This document shows, one piece after another, positions 8,915 through 19,310 of a stretch of 64,000 bases of DNA. Each line of letters opens with the position of its first letter. Positions within the stretch are counted from its first letter, which is position 1. Made by a program: the position numbers and the translations under genes. The DNA lies in assembly GCA_026874595.1 (NCBI GenBank), contig JAPPUL010000079.1, forward strand, positions 1,417,001 to 1,481,000. The letters run 5' to 3'. Source of the DNA: Sipunculus nudus. Taxonomy: Eukaryota; Annelida; Sipuncula; Golfingiida; Sipunculidae. The notes beneath the pieces are model-generated. The model saw only the letters and a list, made by a program, of their open reading frames with translations, was not told the origin of the DNA and searched no databases.

Positions 8915-9628
8915 CTCCTTACATATATTTATAAAACTTTCTTTATGCTTTTTGTAATGGTTGTAATGGTTAAGACTTGTATCCGCTCCTTCTATATATG
9001 GTGTTGAGTATATTTTTATCTTCTCATTATCCTCTTTATTGGATAATATACTTTTGAGTGCTTTTTGATTTGTTTTTTTAGCTTGAGTCTTTTCCGTCTC
9101 GTGGTCGTTTAGTATTATACATTTTGTTTTAAGTCCTTTTGCCTTTGCATGAGATAGTGTTAGCAATGTGTGATTTAGGGCTCCGAGTTTATTGCCTGCT
9201 ACCAAGATTAGTTCTAAGTCAAGTTCCTTAGCAAGATCGCATATAGTAAGTTCTTTACTAATAGGCACCATCAAACCTCCTGCTCCCTCTATAAGCATTA
9301 TATCTTTTCCCTCTGAGCACTTTTTATAGGCAGCCTTAATTATATTTAAATCTAATTCTATTCCCTCAAGATCAGATGCTACATAAGGGGCAAGTGGAGC
9401 CTTATAACTTATTGGCCTTATTATGTTTAGAGGGGCTTTTAGATTTAGCATTCTCTTTATTAGAGTTGCATCGCCAGCACAAATATCACTAGAATCATAA
9501 ACCCCTGTCTCTATCGGTTTCATATATCCTGCTTCTATTCCCAGCTCCTTTAAGCACAACATAAGCCCAAGACTTACTTTAGTTTTCCCAACCCCTGTGT
9601 CTGTTCCCGTTATAAAGTAACTTTTCAT
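8906..9628 (-). CDS. bioD: dethiobiotin synthetase
   Basis: It forms the ureido ring of dethiobiotin from DAPA, CO2 and ATP. The P-loop GTDTGVGKT is at residues 8-16, followed by the substrate segment MKPIETG (residues 36-42) and the conserved EGAGGLMVPI near residue 115. At 240 residues the length is normal. It starts 11 bases after the bioA stop, so the two form a biotin operon, probably with coupled translation since no Shine-Dalgarno is visible. Biotin would serve acetyl-CoA carboxylase, whose alpha subunit is encoded at 21253. Confidence 0.93.
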   Translation of the reverse strand: MKSYFITGTDTGVGKTKVSLGLMLCLKELGIEAGYMKPIETGVYDSSDICAGDATLIKRMLNLKAPLNIIRPISYKAPLAPYVASDLEGIELDLNIIKAAYKKCSEGKDIMLIEGAGGLMVPISKELTICDLAKELDLELILVAGNKLGALNHTLLTLSHAKAKGLKTKCIILNDHETEKTQAKKTNQKALKSILSNKEDNEKIKIYSTPYIEGADTSLNHYNHYKKHKESFINICKELF

Positions 9629-9639
9629 ATTGTAGTAAT

Positions 9640-11010
9640 CTATACCATCTTTATGACACTCGGTATAGCCTTCTTTAAACCTTCTACTATTACTCTTATC
9701 TCATCTTTGCTTATCGATAAGGGCGGCATCAAAACTAAAACATCGCCAAGTGGACGCATTATTACACCATGTTCTCGCATTGCAAGCGATACCTTATGCC
9801 CAAGCTTTAGTTTCGGGTCAAAAGGTTTTCTACGTCTTTTGTCATTAGAAAGTTCTATCCCTACCATAAACCCTTTAATCCTTATCTGCCCTACGTAATC
9901 TAAAGCCTCAAGCTCATTAAGAGCTTCTTTTAAATACTTTATTTTACCTTGCATCTTTTCTAATACCAAATCCTTTTCAAATACTTCTAATGACGCCAGG
10001 GCACAGTTGCAGGCTATTGGGTTGCCTGTGAAGGTATGTCCGTGATAAAATGTCCTGTCAATATCATCATTATCGCTATTTAAGAATGCGTTGTATATCT
10101 TATCACTTACAATCGTTGCTGCAAGCGGTAGATAACCTCCTGTAAGCCCTTTTCCTACTGTCATAATGTCAGGTTTAAGTTCATCTTCCTCACAAGCAAA
10201 CATATAACCAGTCTTGCCAAAACCAGTTGCAACCTCATCTACTATAAAGAGTATGTCATACTCTAAACATATATCTTGAATCTTACTCATAAAACCAGAA
10301 GGATAAATAACTATCCCAGCCGCACCCTGTACGTAAGGTTCTATTATAAGTCCTGCAACCTCATTGTGATGTTTTTCAAGTATTTTATAAAGCTCATTAA
10401 GGGAATTATCCATACACTCTTTCGGGTCATTAAAATTAGAGTGATAAAAAGATGGACAGCTAATTGAAAATGTCTCAAACAAGAGATAGGAAAACATCTT
10501 ATGAAATAAATCAAAGCCGCCAAGACTAACAGCTCCTATTGTATCACCGTGATAAGCTTTTTTAAGTTTTATGAACTTTTGTTTTTGCGCTCTTGGACAA
10601 GTATGCTTTTGTCTCCAATATTGAAAAGCCATCTTAAGAGCTATCTCAACAGCACATGCCCCAGCATCTGAGTAAAATACCTTATTAAGGCCCGCTGGTG
10701 TTATGTCAATAAGCTTTTTGGCAAGAAGGGTTGCAGGTACATTAGAAAGTCCAAGCATTGTTGAGTGTGCAATCTCGTTAAGTTGACTTTTAATTGCGTC
10801 ATTTAGTTCTTGTTTATTGTGTCCATGCACATTGCACCAAAGCGAGGATACAGCATCGATATACTCTTTCCCATTAATATCAATTAGACAGTTGCCTTTT
10901 CCTTTTTTAATAAATAATGGGGTCTTTTGGGTCCAATCTCTCATTTGCGTGAAGGGGTGCCAAAGGTGTTCATGGTTTAGTTTTGTTAATAGCTGTTCAT
11001 CTTCTAGCAT
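9640..11010 (-). CDS. bioA: adenosylmethionine-8-amino-7-oxononanoate aminotransferase
   Basis: This PLP-dependent class III aminotransferase converts KAPA to DAPA with SAM as amino donor. The N-terminal HLWHPFTQM is the BioA-specific substrate signature. The PLP lysine is in VGKGLTGGYLPLAAT near residue 282, and YHGHTFTGNPIACNCALA follows. I place the start at the ATG at 11010 (456 residues), which fits the family; an in-frame TTG at 11049 would add 13 residues. bioF and bioB are not in the window. Confidence 0.93.
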   Translation of the reverse strand: MLEDEQLLTKLNHEHLWHPFTQMRDWTQKTPLFIKKGKGNCLIDINGKEYIDAVSSLWCNVHGHNKQELNDAIKSQLNEIAHSTMLGLSNVPATLLAKKLIDITPAGLNKVFYSDAGACAVEIALKMAFQYWRQKHTCPRAQKQKFIKLKKAYHGDTIGAVSLGGFDLFHKMFSYLLFETFSISCPSFYHSNFNDPKECMDNSLNELYKILEKHHNEVAGLIIEPYVQGAAGIVIYPSGFMSKIQDICLEYDILFIVDEVATGFGKTGYMFACEEDELKPDIMTVGKGLTGGYLPLAATIVSDKIYNAFLNSDNDDIDRTFYHGHTFTGNPIACNCALASLEVFEKDLVLEKMQGKIKYLKEALNELEALDYVGQIRIKGFMVGIELSNDKRRRKPFDPKLKLGHKVSLAMREHGVIMRPLGDVLVLMPPLSISKDEIRVIVEGLKKAIPSVIKMV

Positions 11011-11201
11011 TTTGTAAATGTACGTAAAGAAACTTGATAAGACAAACAAGCTCTCAAGCTAAAGTAAGTTCGGAGCTAGTGGAGCTAGTATAGAAAGGCT
11101 TTTTAAAAGTTATGGAGCTAATAATAAAGCTAATAATAGAGTATATTTGCTATATTTTATTATGCTTTAATAAAAATAAGGATTTGGAGTTTGGATAAAT
11201 T

Positions 11202-11765
11202 TTGAAAATAGTTTTGGGGATAACAGGAGCGTCAGGCTCAATATATGGCATACGAATGCTTGAGGTTTTGCATGAGCTTGGGGTTTTGGTATCTTTAATA
11301 GTTACAGATTTAGGCAAACGTGTTGCAGAGTACGAGACAGGTATAAATGTAGCAAAGCATGCAAAGAGGCTTGGGATAACACTTTATAATATAAAAGACA
11401 TGTTTGCAGCGCCGGCAAGCGGCAGTCATCTAAATGATGGTTTGCTGGTACTTCCGTGCAGCATGGGTAGTTTATCTCGTTTTGCACATGGTATATCGTC
11501 TAATCTACTTGAGCGGGCATTTGACGTTGCTTTAAAAGAAGGGCGTCGTGTAATATTGTGTCCAAGGGAGACTCCTCTTAGTATGATACATATAAAAAAC
11601 ATGCTAAGTTTGAGTGAGGCAGGGGTTTTACTTGCCCCACTTACGGTGGCATTTTATGCAAAACCTAAAAGTATAGATGACGTAATAAATTTTCATATAG
11701 GCAAGATACTAAACATGTTGGGGATAGAACATGAGCTTTTAAAGGAATGGCCTTATATGGAATGA
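11202..11765 (+). CDS. ubiX: flavin prenyltransferase UbiX
   Basis: UbiX makes prenylated FMN, the cofactor of UbiD-type decarboxylases. The N-terminal GITGASGSIYG (residues 6-16) binds the FMN phosphate; CSMGSLSRFAHGISSNLLERA near residue 88 and LCPRETPLSMIH near residue 119 are the conserved flavin and dimethylallyl-phosphate segments. The TTG at 11202 gives 187 residues, the usual length; a GGAG lies about 13 bases upstream. No ubiD is in the window, so its client enzyme is elsewhere. Confidence 0.92.
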   Translation: MKIVLGITGASGSIYGIRMLEVLHELGVLVSLIVTDLGKRVAEYETGINVAKHAKRLGITLYNIKDMFAAPASGSHLNDGLLVLPCSMGSLSRFAHGISSNLLERAFDVALKEGRRVILCPRETPLSMIHIKNMLSLSEAGVLLAPLTVAFYAKPKSIDDVINFHIGKILNMLGIEHELLKEWPYME

Positions 11766-11844
11766 TATTATGTCATAAGCATTTACGTAGCAGTTAAAAT
11801 TTATTATACTAGGTTATTTTAATAAAATATATAGGAGATAGATT

Positions 11845-14556
11845 ATGGGTTATATAAGGCTTGCAATTATAATGATCTTACTAATGACAATACTTTATGA
11901 CAGAGGATATAGTAATATTATGGAAGAAGGGACAAAAGTGAATAAGAGAGTAGTAGTTGCAAATGCAAAGAGTGAGGCAGCTTCAAAAGCAGATGATACA
12001 TTATATAGTTTAGAAAATGAAGAAGGGACAAGGCGGCTTGTACTTGACAATGGGCTTGTGGTTATACTTAAACAAAAGCGTAACATCCCGATGGTATCGA
12101 TGCAGATGTGGGTTCGAGCAGGTTCGATAACAGAAGGAGAGAATATGGGAACAGGCTTATCACATTATTTTGAACATATGCTTGGCAAGCGGACTAAGCT
12201 ATTCAAGGGCAAGGAAGGATATTACAATGCGATACGCTCGATGGGAGGTTCAGATGCGAATGCGTATACAACATATGACCGGACGGTATATCATTTCACG
12301 GTAAGGAAGAAGTATTTTGACAAAGCCTTAGAAGCGCTATCTGAGATGATAATGGGCTCTTTGTTTGATGATGAGGATTTAAAGATAGAAAAGGAGGTGA
12401 TATTAAAAGAGATAAACATGGGAGATGACAATCCCAGGCGGATATTATGGAAAACACTAATGGAGACGGTATATAAGAAGCATCATTATAGATATCCGGT
12501 TATAGGCTACAGGCCTTTATTTAAGGGTCTTAAAAAGCAAGATATATTAGACTACTATAGTACAATGTACACCCCAAATAATATGATATTGGTAATAGTG
12601 GGAGATTTTGATTTACAAGAAGCCCAAGAAGGTGTTAGAAAGGAGTTTAAAACATTTAAGCGAAAGAAGTTACCGTCCTTGTATATTCCAAGGGAGCCGA
12701 AACAAAAGGCAGCCCGAAAAACTTATAGAGAAACAGGGATAACAACGACGAATATGGTGATGGCCTATCCGAGCGTAGATGCATTAGACGAAGATGTATA
12801 TGCACTTGATGTACTTGAGATAATACTTGGGGGAGGCAAGACGTCAAGATTATACACAGGAGTAAAAGATACAAAAGGTTTAGTGAAGGAGATATACGCC
12901 TCGTCGTGGACGCCATCATATAAGGGGATATTTAGTATTCATAGTGAACTTAGCTATAAGGATTTACAAAAGAGCGAACAAGCGATAAGAGAAGAGATAG
13001 AAAGGGTAAAGCAAGGAGTAGGAAAAGAAGAGCTTAAGCGAGCCAAGCAAGGGGTATTACTTAGTTATATAAAGCGGATGCAGACATTGGGAGGCTATGC
13101 ATCAAGTCTTGGGCTTGGAGAATTTCTAGGAGATATAAATTATTATAAAAGGTACGTAGAAAAGGTTCAGGAGGTAAAAGCAGAAGATGTAGTACGGGTG
13201 GCAAGGGAGTATTTGCGAAAGGAACGTGAAAACGTAGTAATTCTTGCCCCGATAGGGAGTAGAGAAAAGGTAAGTGAGGGGGTAAAGAAGGATAGAGAAG
13301 GGAGAGGGCAGATAAAGAGTATAGATTTACAAAATGGGATAAAGCTTTTATTAAAGAAAGATAGTAGTATTCCAATGGTATCATTTGGTGCAGTATTTGC
13401 GGGAGGGTATTTAAATGAGACAAAAGAGAGCCAAGGTATATATAATTTTCTATATAGCACAATCCTAAAAGGAACAAAGACAAAAAGCGCACTAGAGATA
13501 GCGAAGCTAGTAGAGGACACAGGAGGTCATATAAGCGCCTCAAGTAGCGATTCCTTATCGTATATAAGCGGGAGTTTTTTAAAAGGCTATAGTGATGAGA
13601 TATTTGAGCTTTTACTAGATATTTTATCTAATGCAAGTTTTAGTAAAGAAGAGGTAGAAAAAGAGCGTAAAGACATCTTATACGATATAGGGACAAGGGA
13701 TGACGATATATGGCGAGCAAGTCGCTATCACCTAAGAAAGGTACGTTATAAGGATAGGTCCTATGGCTATGATGGTTTGGGGACTACGGAGAGTATAAAG
13801 AAAATAAAGGGAAGCAGCTTAAAGAGATTGTATGAGGGACTTATAAGGCCCAATAACCTAGTCTTATCGATATTTGGAGATATAGATGAAGAAAAGCTTA
13901 TAAAGTTATTCTCTGGTGGACAAGAGAGTAAGTATAACTTTTTAAGAAGAGAAGGGACTTTTAAAGACAATGTATTAAAGCCTGAAGCGATTTCTAAGAA
14001 CAAAAAAGAGACATATTACGTAAAAGAGAAAAGGAAGCAGTCAATAGTAAAGATAATGTACGATTGCCCAAGCTATAAAGATATTGATTCCTATGCACTT
14101 AGCTTGCTGGGACACATATTTTCAGGGATAGGCAGTCGATTATTTGTAGATTTACGAGGACAAGAAGGCCTTGCTTATGCAACAGGCGGCTTTTATCAAT
14201 CCAAGAAGGATTATGGAGTATTTGTATTTTACATAGGGACAGAGCCGGATAAAAAGGAGCGTGCAATTTCGGGTATGTTTAGAAATATAAAGAGCGTACG
14301 AGAGAATGGTATTAGTAACGAAGAGCTTGAGCTTGCAAAAAACAGTGCAATAGGTCGTATAACAAAGGGGCTTGAGACACTTGATGGGCAATTAAGAACG
14401 GCAGCGTTAAATGAACAGCTTGGGTTTGGGTATAATTTTCATAATGAACTTTTAAAGAAACTACAAAGCGTAACAAAAGAAGACATAAAGCGAGTAGCCA
14501 ACAAATATTTTACAGATAAATATGTGATATCGGTAGTAGAGAGCAAGAATAACTAA
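11845..14556 (+). CDS. secreted two-domain M16 zinc peptidase
   Basis: The 903-residue protein has an N-terminal signal segment (residues 3-18) and two tandem M16 halves. The first half holds the zinc motif HYFEH (residues 107-111) and the downstream Glu in EVILKEINMGDD, so it should be active. In the second half (from ~residue 490) the equivalent stretch, GIYNFLYSTILKGT, lacks the His residues, as is normal for the non-catalytic half. Such proteins are periplasmic peptidases that degrade peptides or protein fragments. ATAGGAGATAG precedes the ATG. It stands alone between ubiX and the convergent EF-G-like gene. Confidence 0.9.
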   Translation: MGYIRLAIIMILLMTILYDRGYSNIMEEGTKVNKRVVVANAKSEAASKADDTLYSLENEEGTRRLVLDNGLVVILKQKRNIPMVSMQMWVRAGSITEGENMGTGLSHYFEHMLGKRTKLFKGKEGYYNAIRSMGGSDANAYTTYDRTVYHFTVRKKYFDKALEALSEMIMGSLFDDEDLKIEKEVILKEINMGDDNPRRILWKTLMETVYKKHHYRYPVIGYRPLFKGLKKQDILDYYSTMYTPNNMILVIVGDFDLQEAQEGVRKEFKTFKRKKLPSLYIPREPKQKAARKTYRETGITTTNMVMAYPSVDALDEDVYALDVLEIILGGGKTSRLYTGVKDTKGLVKEIYASSWTPSYKGIFSIHSELSYKDLQKSEQAIREEIERVKQGVGKEELKRAKQGVLLSYIKRMQTLGGYASSLGLGEFLGDINYYKRYVEKVQEVKAEDVVRVAREYLRKERENVVILAPIGSREKVSEGVKKDREGRGQIKSIDLQNGIKLLLKKDSSIPMVSFGAVFAGGYLNETKESQGIYNFLYSTILKGTKTKSALEIAKLVEDTGGHISASSSDSLSYISGSFLKGYSDEIFELLLDILSNASFSKEEVEKERKDILYDIGTRDDDIWRASRYHLRKVRYKDRSYGYDGLGTTESIKKIKGSSLKRLYEGLIRPNNLVLSIFGDIDEEKLIKLFSGGQESKYNFLRREGTFKDNVLKPEAISKNKKETYYVKEKRKQSIVKIMYDCPSYKDIDSYALSLLGHIFSGIGSRLFVDLRGQEGLAYATGGFYQSKKDYGVFVFYIGTEPDKKERAISGMFRNIKSVRENGISNEELELAKNSAIGRITKGLETLDGQLRTAALNEQLGFGYNFHNELLKKLQSVTKEDIKRVANKYFTDKYVISVVESKNN

Positions 14557-14586
14557 AAGTGTTAAAAGGTTTTTATTATGTTTTTA

Positions 14587-16677
14587 TTATGTTTCTACAC
14601 TCAAGTTTTTAGTATTTATAATTTGCTCAGCAAGCTTTCCAACAAGAGGTTCATAATGAGAAGGAGTTATTGAAAAGGTAGCTTGGTCTTTGGTTAAAGA
14701 TCTAAATTCGGTAGCATAATTAGCAAGTTCGACATATGGAACCTTAGCGTTTATCATCTGATGTTCTTTTTTGTTAGTATCTATTTTAATTATTTTCCCC
14801 CGTCGTCCTTGAATATCTCCCATGATAGTCCCAACAAGCTCTTCTGACGTATCTATCTCTAAGTTAGCGATTGGTTCAAGCAAAATAGGCCTTGCATTTT
14901 CTAATGCAAGTTTCATAGCATGAAAACCTGCTACTTTAAAGGCAAGTTCAGATGAGTCTACAGAATGAAATGTCCCATCATAAAGTGTTACTTTGACGCC
15001 TGTAACGGGATATGAGGCAAGTACTCCTTTAGCCATTGCCTCTAAAATACCTTTTTCTACACCAGGTATAAAGTTTTTGGGGATAGCTCCCCCAACTATC
15101 TTATTTATAAATTCAAAGTGTTTATCTACTTCTTGAGGCTCAATCCGTATATATACTTCTCCATACTGCCCATGTCCGCCAGTTTGTTTCTTATGCTTGT
15201 ATTTAGCTTCTGCCTTCGCTTTTATTGTCTCTTTATATGCTATTTGGGGTTCGTTTATTTTGACCTCTAAATTATTTTTCTTCTCTACCTTCTGAATTAA
15301 TATTTTAACTTGTGTCTCGCCCATAGCACCTATTATCGTTTCCTTTGTTTGCTCATCATATTGAACTTTAAAAGTAGGGTCTTCTTCGCCTAGTCTATTT
15401 AATGTAGTTATCATCTTTTCTGTATTAGCTTTGTTATCTGATTGTACTGATTTGAAATATATAGGACTTGGCAATTTTAAAGGAGGTAGCATTATTGTGT
15501 CTTGCAAATCAGACAAAGTGTCTCCTGTTTGAATATTATCAAGTTTACCGATAGCTCCCATGTCGCCTGCTATTATCTTAGGTACTTCTATTTGCTTATT
15601 TCCCATTATACTGTATATATGCAAAATCTTTTCTTTTTCACCTGTACGCGGGTTTAAAATAACATCATCTTTTTTAAGAGTTCCCGAACGCATTCTAAAG
15701 TAACTGAACTTCCCTGAATACTGATCTATACGTGTTTTATAAACAAAAGCAGCAAGCGGCCCGTCAATTAAAGGTTCTCTTGCTACTAACTCATTCATGT
15801 CTTTTGGGTTGTAGCCTATTGTTTCTCCCACAAATATTGGCGATGGCAAGAATCTTACCATCATCTTTAGTAAGGTTAGTATTCCTATCGATTCCTTTGC
15901 AGAACCGCATATCAATGGCACTATCTTAAAACTTTGAGTTAATTCCATTATCCCTTGTAATATTTCTTCGTTGGTTAATGCCTCGCCGCTTAATACCTTG
16001 TTAACTAACTTCTCATCTATATCTGCTACAATGTCCCCAAGCTCTTCTCTATATTTCTTTGCACGCTTTATATCAGATTCAGGTATGTCTTTTATATTAA
16101 CCCCACTCCCACTCTCATTAGGATAAAGTGCCTTCATGCTCACCAAATCTATTATTCCTTTAAAACCTTCTCCTTCCCCTATAGGCAGCTCTATAGGCAC
16201 TATTTTAAATTCAAGCTGGCTCCTTAGCTTCTCAAGCAGTTTATCAAATACACTCTCTTCTTTATCTAGCTTATTTACAAATATTATTCGCGGAACCTTA
16301 TATTCATCCGCATATTGCCATATCTTTTTGGTCCCCATCTGCATCCCCTCAACGCTATCTACCACAACCAATGCCCCCTCACTTACTCGAAGCGCTGCTC
16401 GTACCTCTCCTACAAAATCTGGCATGCCTGGCGTGTCTATCAAATTTAGTTTTGTATCTAGATACTTTGTATAACTTAAGGAATTGTGAACTGACAACTT
16501 ATGAGTTATCTCCTCTTCTTCAAAGTCTGAGACCGTTGTTCCTTCCTCAATTGTCCCCATGTCCTCTATTGCTTTAGATATGTATAATGCGTGTTCTATT
16601 AATGTTGTTTTTCCAACTCCACCATGTCCTATTATACTTATATTTCTTATATTCTCTGGCGTGTATTCCCTTATCAT
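14587..16677 (-). CDS. EF-G-like translational GTPase (FusA2 type)
   Basis: The 696-residue GTPase has GHGGVGKT (17-24), DTPG (81-84) and NKLD (135-138). The switch I region reads SDFEEEEITHKLSVHNSL instead of the EMDWMEQEQERGITI type of true EF-G, which places it in the FusA2 / EF-G-like group found beside a canonical fusA in many diderms. Domains II-V follow, with QTGGHGQYGEVYIRIEP near residue 500 in domain IV. Its role in the cell is not settled; a translation or ribosome function is likely. The ATG is preceded by GGGGGAAAG. Confidence 0.88.
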   Translation of the reverse strand: MIREYTPENIRNISIIGHGGVGKTTLIEHALYISKAIEDMGTIEEGTTVSDFEEEEITHKLSVHNSLSYTKYLDTKLNLIDTPGMPDFVGEVRAALRVSEGALVVVDSVEGMQMGTKKIWQYADEYKVPRIIFVNKLDKEESVFDKLLEKLRSQLEFKIVPIELPIGEGEGFKGIIDLVSMKALYPNESGSGVNIKDIPESDIKRAKKYREELGDIVADIDEKLVNKVLSGEALTNEEILQGIMELTQSFKIVPLICGSAKESIGILTLLKMMVRFLPSPIFVGETIGYNPKDMNELVAREPLIDGPLAAFVYKTRIDQYSGKFSYFRMRSGTLKKDDVILNPRTGEKEKILHIYSIMGNKQIEVPKIIAGDMGAIGKLDNIQTGDTLSDLQDTIMLPPLKLPSPIYFKSVQSDNKANTEKMITTLNRLGEEDPTFKVQYDEQTKETIIGAMGETQVKILIQKVEKKNNLEVKINEPQIAYKETIKAKAEAKYKHKKQTGGHGQYGEVYIRIEPQEVDKHFEFINKIVGGAIPKNFIPGVEKGILEAMAKGVLASYPVTGVKVTLYDGTFHSVDSSELAFKVAGFHAMKLALENARPILLEPIANLEIDTSEELVGTIMGDIQGRRGKIIKIDTNKKEHQMINAKVPYVELANYATEFRSLTKDQATFSITPSHYEPLVGKLAEQIINTKNLSVET

Positions 16678-16994
16678 GTCTTTCCCCCGTTAGATCGTTA
16701 TAGATGCCTTTATAAACTTTCATATTTCTCAAATAGTATCATTTTATACTGCCCTTATCAACTATTTTTTTTTATATCCTTAATTCATTGCTAAATTGCA
16801 ATATCTATCATTGCCTTGCACATACTTTGTCCCTTTTTTATTTTGATATTGGCTTTGACGGGTTAATAGATAGTATACGCTATGGCTAATTTTAGGAGAT
16901 TTTAAAATGTAATTTGGGAGCTTGTAAGGTTTATAATTTTGAAGCTTACAATTTAAACAAAACTTTATTCTAATATTTAGAGGGGGTATTTAGA
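16678..16994. other. intergenic region between EF-G-like and HU genes
   Basis: These 317 bases between divergent genes are AT-rich with poly-T tracts. They must hold promoters for both sides, but I see no convincing -35/-10 pair; a TTGACG at 16855-16860 has no well-spaced partner. No small gene is visible. Confidence 0.5.
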
Positions 16995-17279
16995 ATGACT
17001 CGTTCAGATATCGTTCAAGAGATATGTTCCGGTACGGGCCTTTCAAGAAAAGAGGCTGATGAAATGCTTTTACTTTTGTTTAAGACTTTGAAAAGTAATA
17101 TCATGCAGGGTAAGACCGTTTATTTTCGTGGCTTTGGCACTTTCGGCCTTAGAACTAGAAAACAACGTACTGCACGTAACCTAAAGACTAATCAAAGACT
17201 TATTGTCCCTGAACACAAAGTTCCTTATTTTCAACCAGGTAAAGAATTGAAAATGATTAAGAAATTAACTGTCAAATAG
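16995..17279 (+). CDS. HU/IHF-family DNA-binding protein (paralogue 1)
   Basis: The 94-residue protein matches the HU/IHF fold: an N-terminal helix pair, then VYFRGFGTFGLRTRKQRTARN (split around residues 42-62), the conserved beta-arm region, and VPYFQPGKELK at the C-terminus. These proteins bend DNA and organise the nucleoid. The arm carries ARNLKTNQ in place of the more common GRNPxTGE. AGGGGG precedes the ATG. A second paralogue is at 27000. Confidence 0.9.
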   Translation: MTRSDIVQEICSGTGLSRKEADEMLLLLFKTLKSNIMQGKTVYFRGFGTFGLRTRKQRTARNLKTNQRLIVPEHKVPYFQPGKELKMIKKLTVK

Positions 17280-17305
17280 CTTCTTCATATACGATAAGGA
17301 GGATT

Positions 17306-18634
17306 ATGTATTTTCTTAGTGCTATCCTCTTCTTCTCTTTTTTTGTTTTGGTTCAATCTATTGCTAATGTATATTCCTTAAACCTACTAGCACAAAACGC
17401 TTATTACATATTTTTTGCTTTTATAAGCACATTTTTAATCTATTATGCAATCGTTTTAAGACTAAATCTTTTTAAGAAAAACAGTTTAATACAAAATAAA
17501 AAGCTCTTGTATTTTCTAATTGTATTTAGTGCACTGGCTTTAAGAACACTCTTTTTAATATATGACTTTTATCAAATTCCAATACTATCAGATGATGTTT
17601 ATCGCTTCGTTTGGGATGGTATGACGCAGTATTATGGCTTTAATCCTTATTCTTATGCCCCAAAGGATTTTCCCATTGAACATCTTAAACAGTTTGAAGT
17701 TTATCAAAATATAAACCATAAACATGTTCCTACTATTTATGGGCCCCTCCTTCAGCTATTCTTTTATCTTGGGTATATTATAAATCCTTCTATAATCGGC
17801 ATTAAGATTGTTGTCGTTGCTTTTGAGCTTTTTACGCTTATTCTTCTTAGCTATTTCCTTAGAAACTCTAATATAGCTTTACTTACAGTATACGCTTTTA
17901 ATCCGTTAATCTTTATAGAAATTTATATAAACATTCACACAGAAAGCATTTTGACTTTTTTAATTGTTCTTTCCATATTCCTTTATTCTAAAAAGTATTA
18001 TAATCTTTCTTTGGCCGCTTTGGCTTTGCTTACTTTAACTAAGTATTTTGCTCTTTTATTTGTACCCCTTTATTTAATCCGTCATCCGCTTAGACAAATT
18101 TATAAAGGAATCTTACTATACTTATTTATTATTCTTGGTTTCTATGCTGTCTATTACGACAACAATATATTCTTTGCTCTTAAAAATTATTCCATCTATT
18201 GGGAGTTTAATTCTCCTATATTTAAAATATTTGATTACATAATACCTAAATATTCAAGGTATGTTTTGGGAATTATCTTTATGAGTATAATCTCAGTGTT
18301 TTATATTTTTAAAGCTAAAACATTTGAGCTTTCGCATTTAATGTTTATTACAATTGGCGCCTTAACCATATTAAGCCCCGTTTTATATCCTTGGTATCTT
18401 ATAAGCTTATTACCCTTAATAACGCTCTCATTCCATAAAAGCCCATACATTGCTAATGCCTTTATTCTTCTTAGCGGTTTGTCTTTTTTGTCTTATCAGG
18501 TGCTTATCACTTATTATGATTCAAATAAGACGATATGGAATGAGAGTATTTACATACTAATAATAGAGTATTTTATATTTTATGGACTCTTGTTTTATGG
18601 GTTTTTTAAAAAAATAAGAAGGTGCTTGATTTAA
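17306..18634 (+). CDS. GT-C family membrane glycosyltransferase
   Basis: The 442-residue protein has about ten hydrophobic membrane segments. After the second or third, the extracytoplasmic loop holds SDDVYRFVWDGMTQYYGFNP near residue 95-115, the acidic signature of GT-C enzymes (GT39/GT87-like) that use polyprenyl-phosphate sugars at the outer face of the cytoplasmic membrane. The PLLQLFF and YPWYLISLLP segments also fit. The acceptor is not readable. AAGGAGGATT precedes the ATG, 26 bases after the HU stop, so it could share that transcript. Confidence 0.75.
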   Translation: MYFLSAILFFSFFVLVQSIANVYSLNLLAQNAYYIFFAFISTFLIYYAIVLRLNLFKKNSLIQNKKLLYFLIVFSALALRTLFLIYDFYQIPILSDDVYRFVWDGMTQYYGFNPYSYAPKDFPIEHLKQFEVYQNINHKHVPTIYGPLLQLFFYLGYIINPSIIGIKIVVVAFELFTLILLSYFLRNSNIALLTVYAFNPLIFIEIYINIHTESILTFLIVLSIFLYSKKYYNLSLAALALLTLTKYFALLFVPLYLIRHPLRQIYKGILLYLFIILGFYAVYYDNNIFFALKNYSIYWEFNSPIFKIFDYIIPKYSRYVLGIIFMSIISVFYIFKAKTFELSHLMFITIGALTILSPVLYPWYLISLLPLITLSFHKSPYIANAFILLSGLSFLSYQVLITYYDSNKTIWNESIYILIIEYFIFYGLLFYGFFKKIRRCLI

Positions 18635-18671
18635 GCCTTAAATTGTCTTAAGCGTTTATAAAAAGTTTAGT

Positions 18672-19310
18672 TTATATAAAGCCATTCTCACCTAATGTCT
18701 TAAGCGTTAGTTTATTATCTGTTTTTTGTGTTTGCAAGAATTTTGATATGTATTTGGCAAATATATCTATCTCTATATTAACTATTTCTTTTACACGGCG
18801 GAATTTTAGATTTGTACTTTCAAGTGATATAGGGATTATGGTAAGTCCAAACTGCTTAGCTTTCAAGTGATTTATTGTCAAGCTTATGCCATCTACAGCC
18901 ACTGACCCTTGTTCTACCATATACTTTAGAATGTTATCATTTGCTGATATTAAAAGATAGCCACTTTGACGTGAAAACTCCTCAATGACTCCTGTTCCGT
19001 CTACATGGCCCTGAACTATATGTCCATCCATATGATCTTGGGGACGCAGTGGCCTTTCTAGGTTTACAAAATCATTTACTTTTAGTGCTTTTAGATTTGT
19101 TAGCGATAATGTGTGCGCTGATGCATATATACAAAAGTCTTTATTTGTATGAGCAATGACGCTCTGACAAACACCATTTATCGAAACGCTATCTCCAAGC
19201 TTTATATCATAAAGAGTATCTTTGCAGGCTATTTTTAGTATTTTACCCTGCTGTTTGGCCTCAACACACTCTTTTACTTTCCCAAGCTCACTTATTATTC
19301 CTGTAAACAT
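18672..19310 (-). CDS. ribE: riboflavin synthase, alpha chain
   Basis: It dismutates 6,7-dimethyl-8-ribityllumazine to riboflavin. The protein starts with the invariant MFTGII, and the lumazine-binding motif occurs twice, as expected: LGDSVSINGVCQSV near residue 38 and EQGSVAVDGISLTIN near residue 132; GHIVQGHVDGTG lies between. At 212 residues it has the normal length. Other rib genes are not in the window and no FMN riboswitch is seen in the short upstream spacer. ribE is also written ribC in some species. Confidence 0.94.
   Translation of the reverse strand: MFTGIISELGKVKECVEAKQQGKILKIACKDTLYDIKLGDSVSINGVCQSVIAHTNKDFCIYASAHTLSLTNLKALKVNDFVNLERPLRPQDHMDGHIVQGHVDGTGVIEEFSRQSGYLLISANDNILKYMVEQGSVAVDGISLTINHLKAKQFGLTIIPISLESTNLKFRRVKEIVNIEIDIFAKYISKFLQTQKTDNKLTLKTLGENGFI

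Noticed and set aside
11011-11049. TTG start for bioA 13 codons upstream
   Set aside because: The extra residues are not part of the BioA fold and the ATG at 11010 matches the usual N-terminus.
13061-13543. 160-residue minus-strand frame inside the M16 peptidase gene
   Set aside because: It is a shadow frame of a gene with clear zinc-peptidase motifs; the composition is Leu/Ser-rich as expected for antisense of purine-rich DNA.
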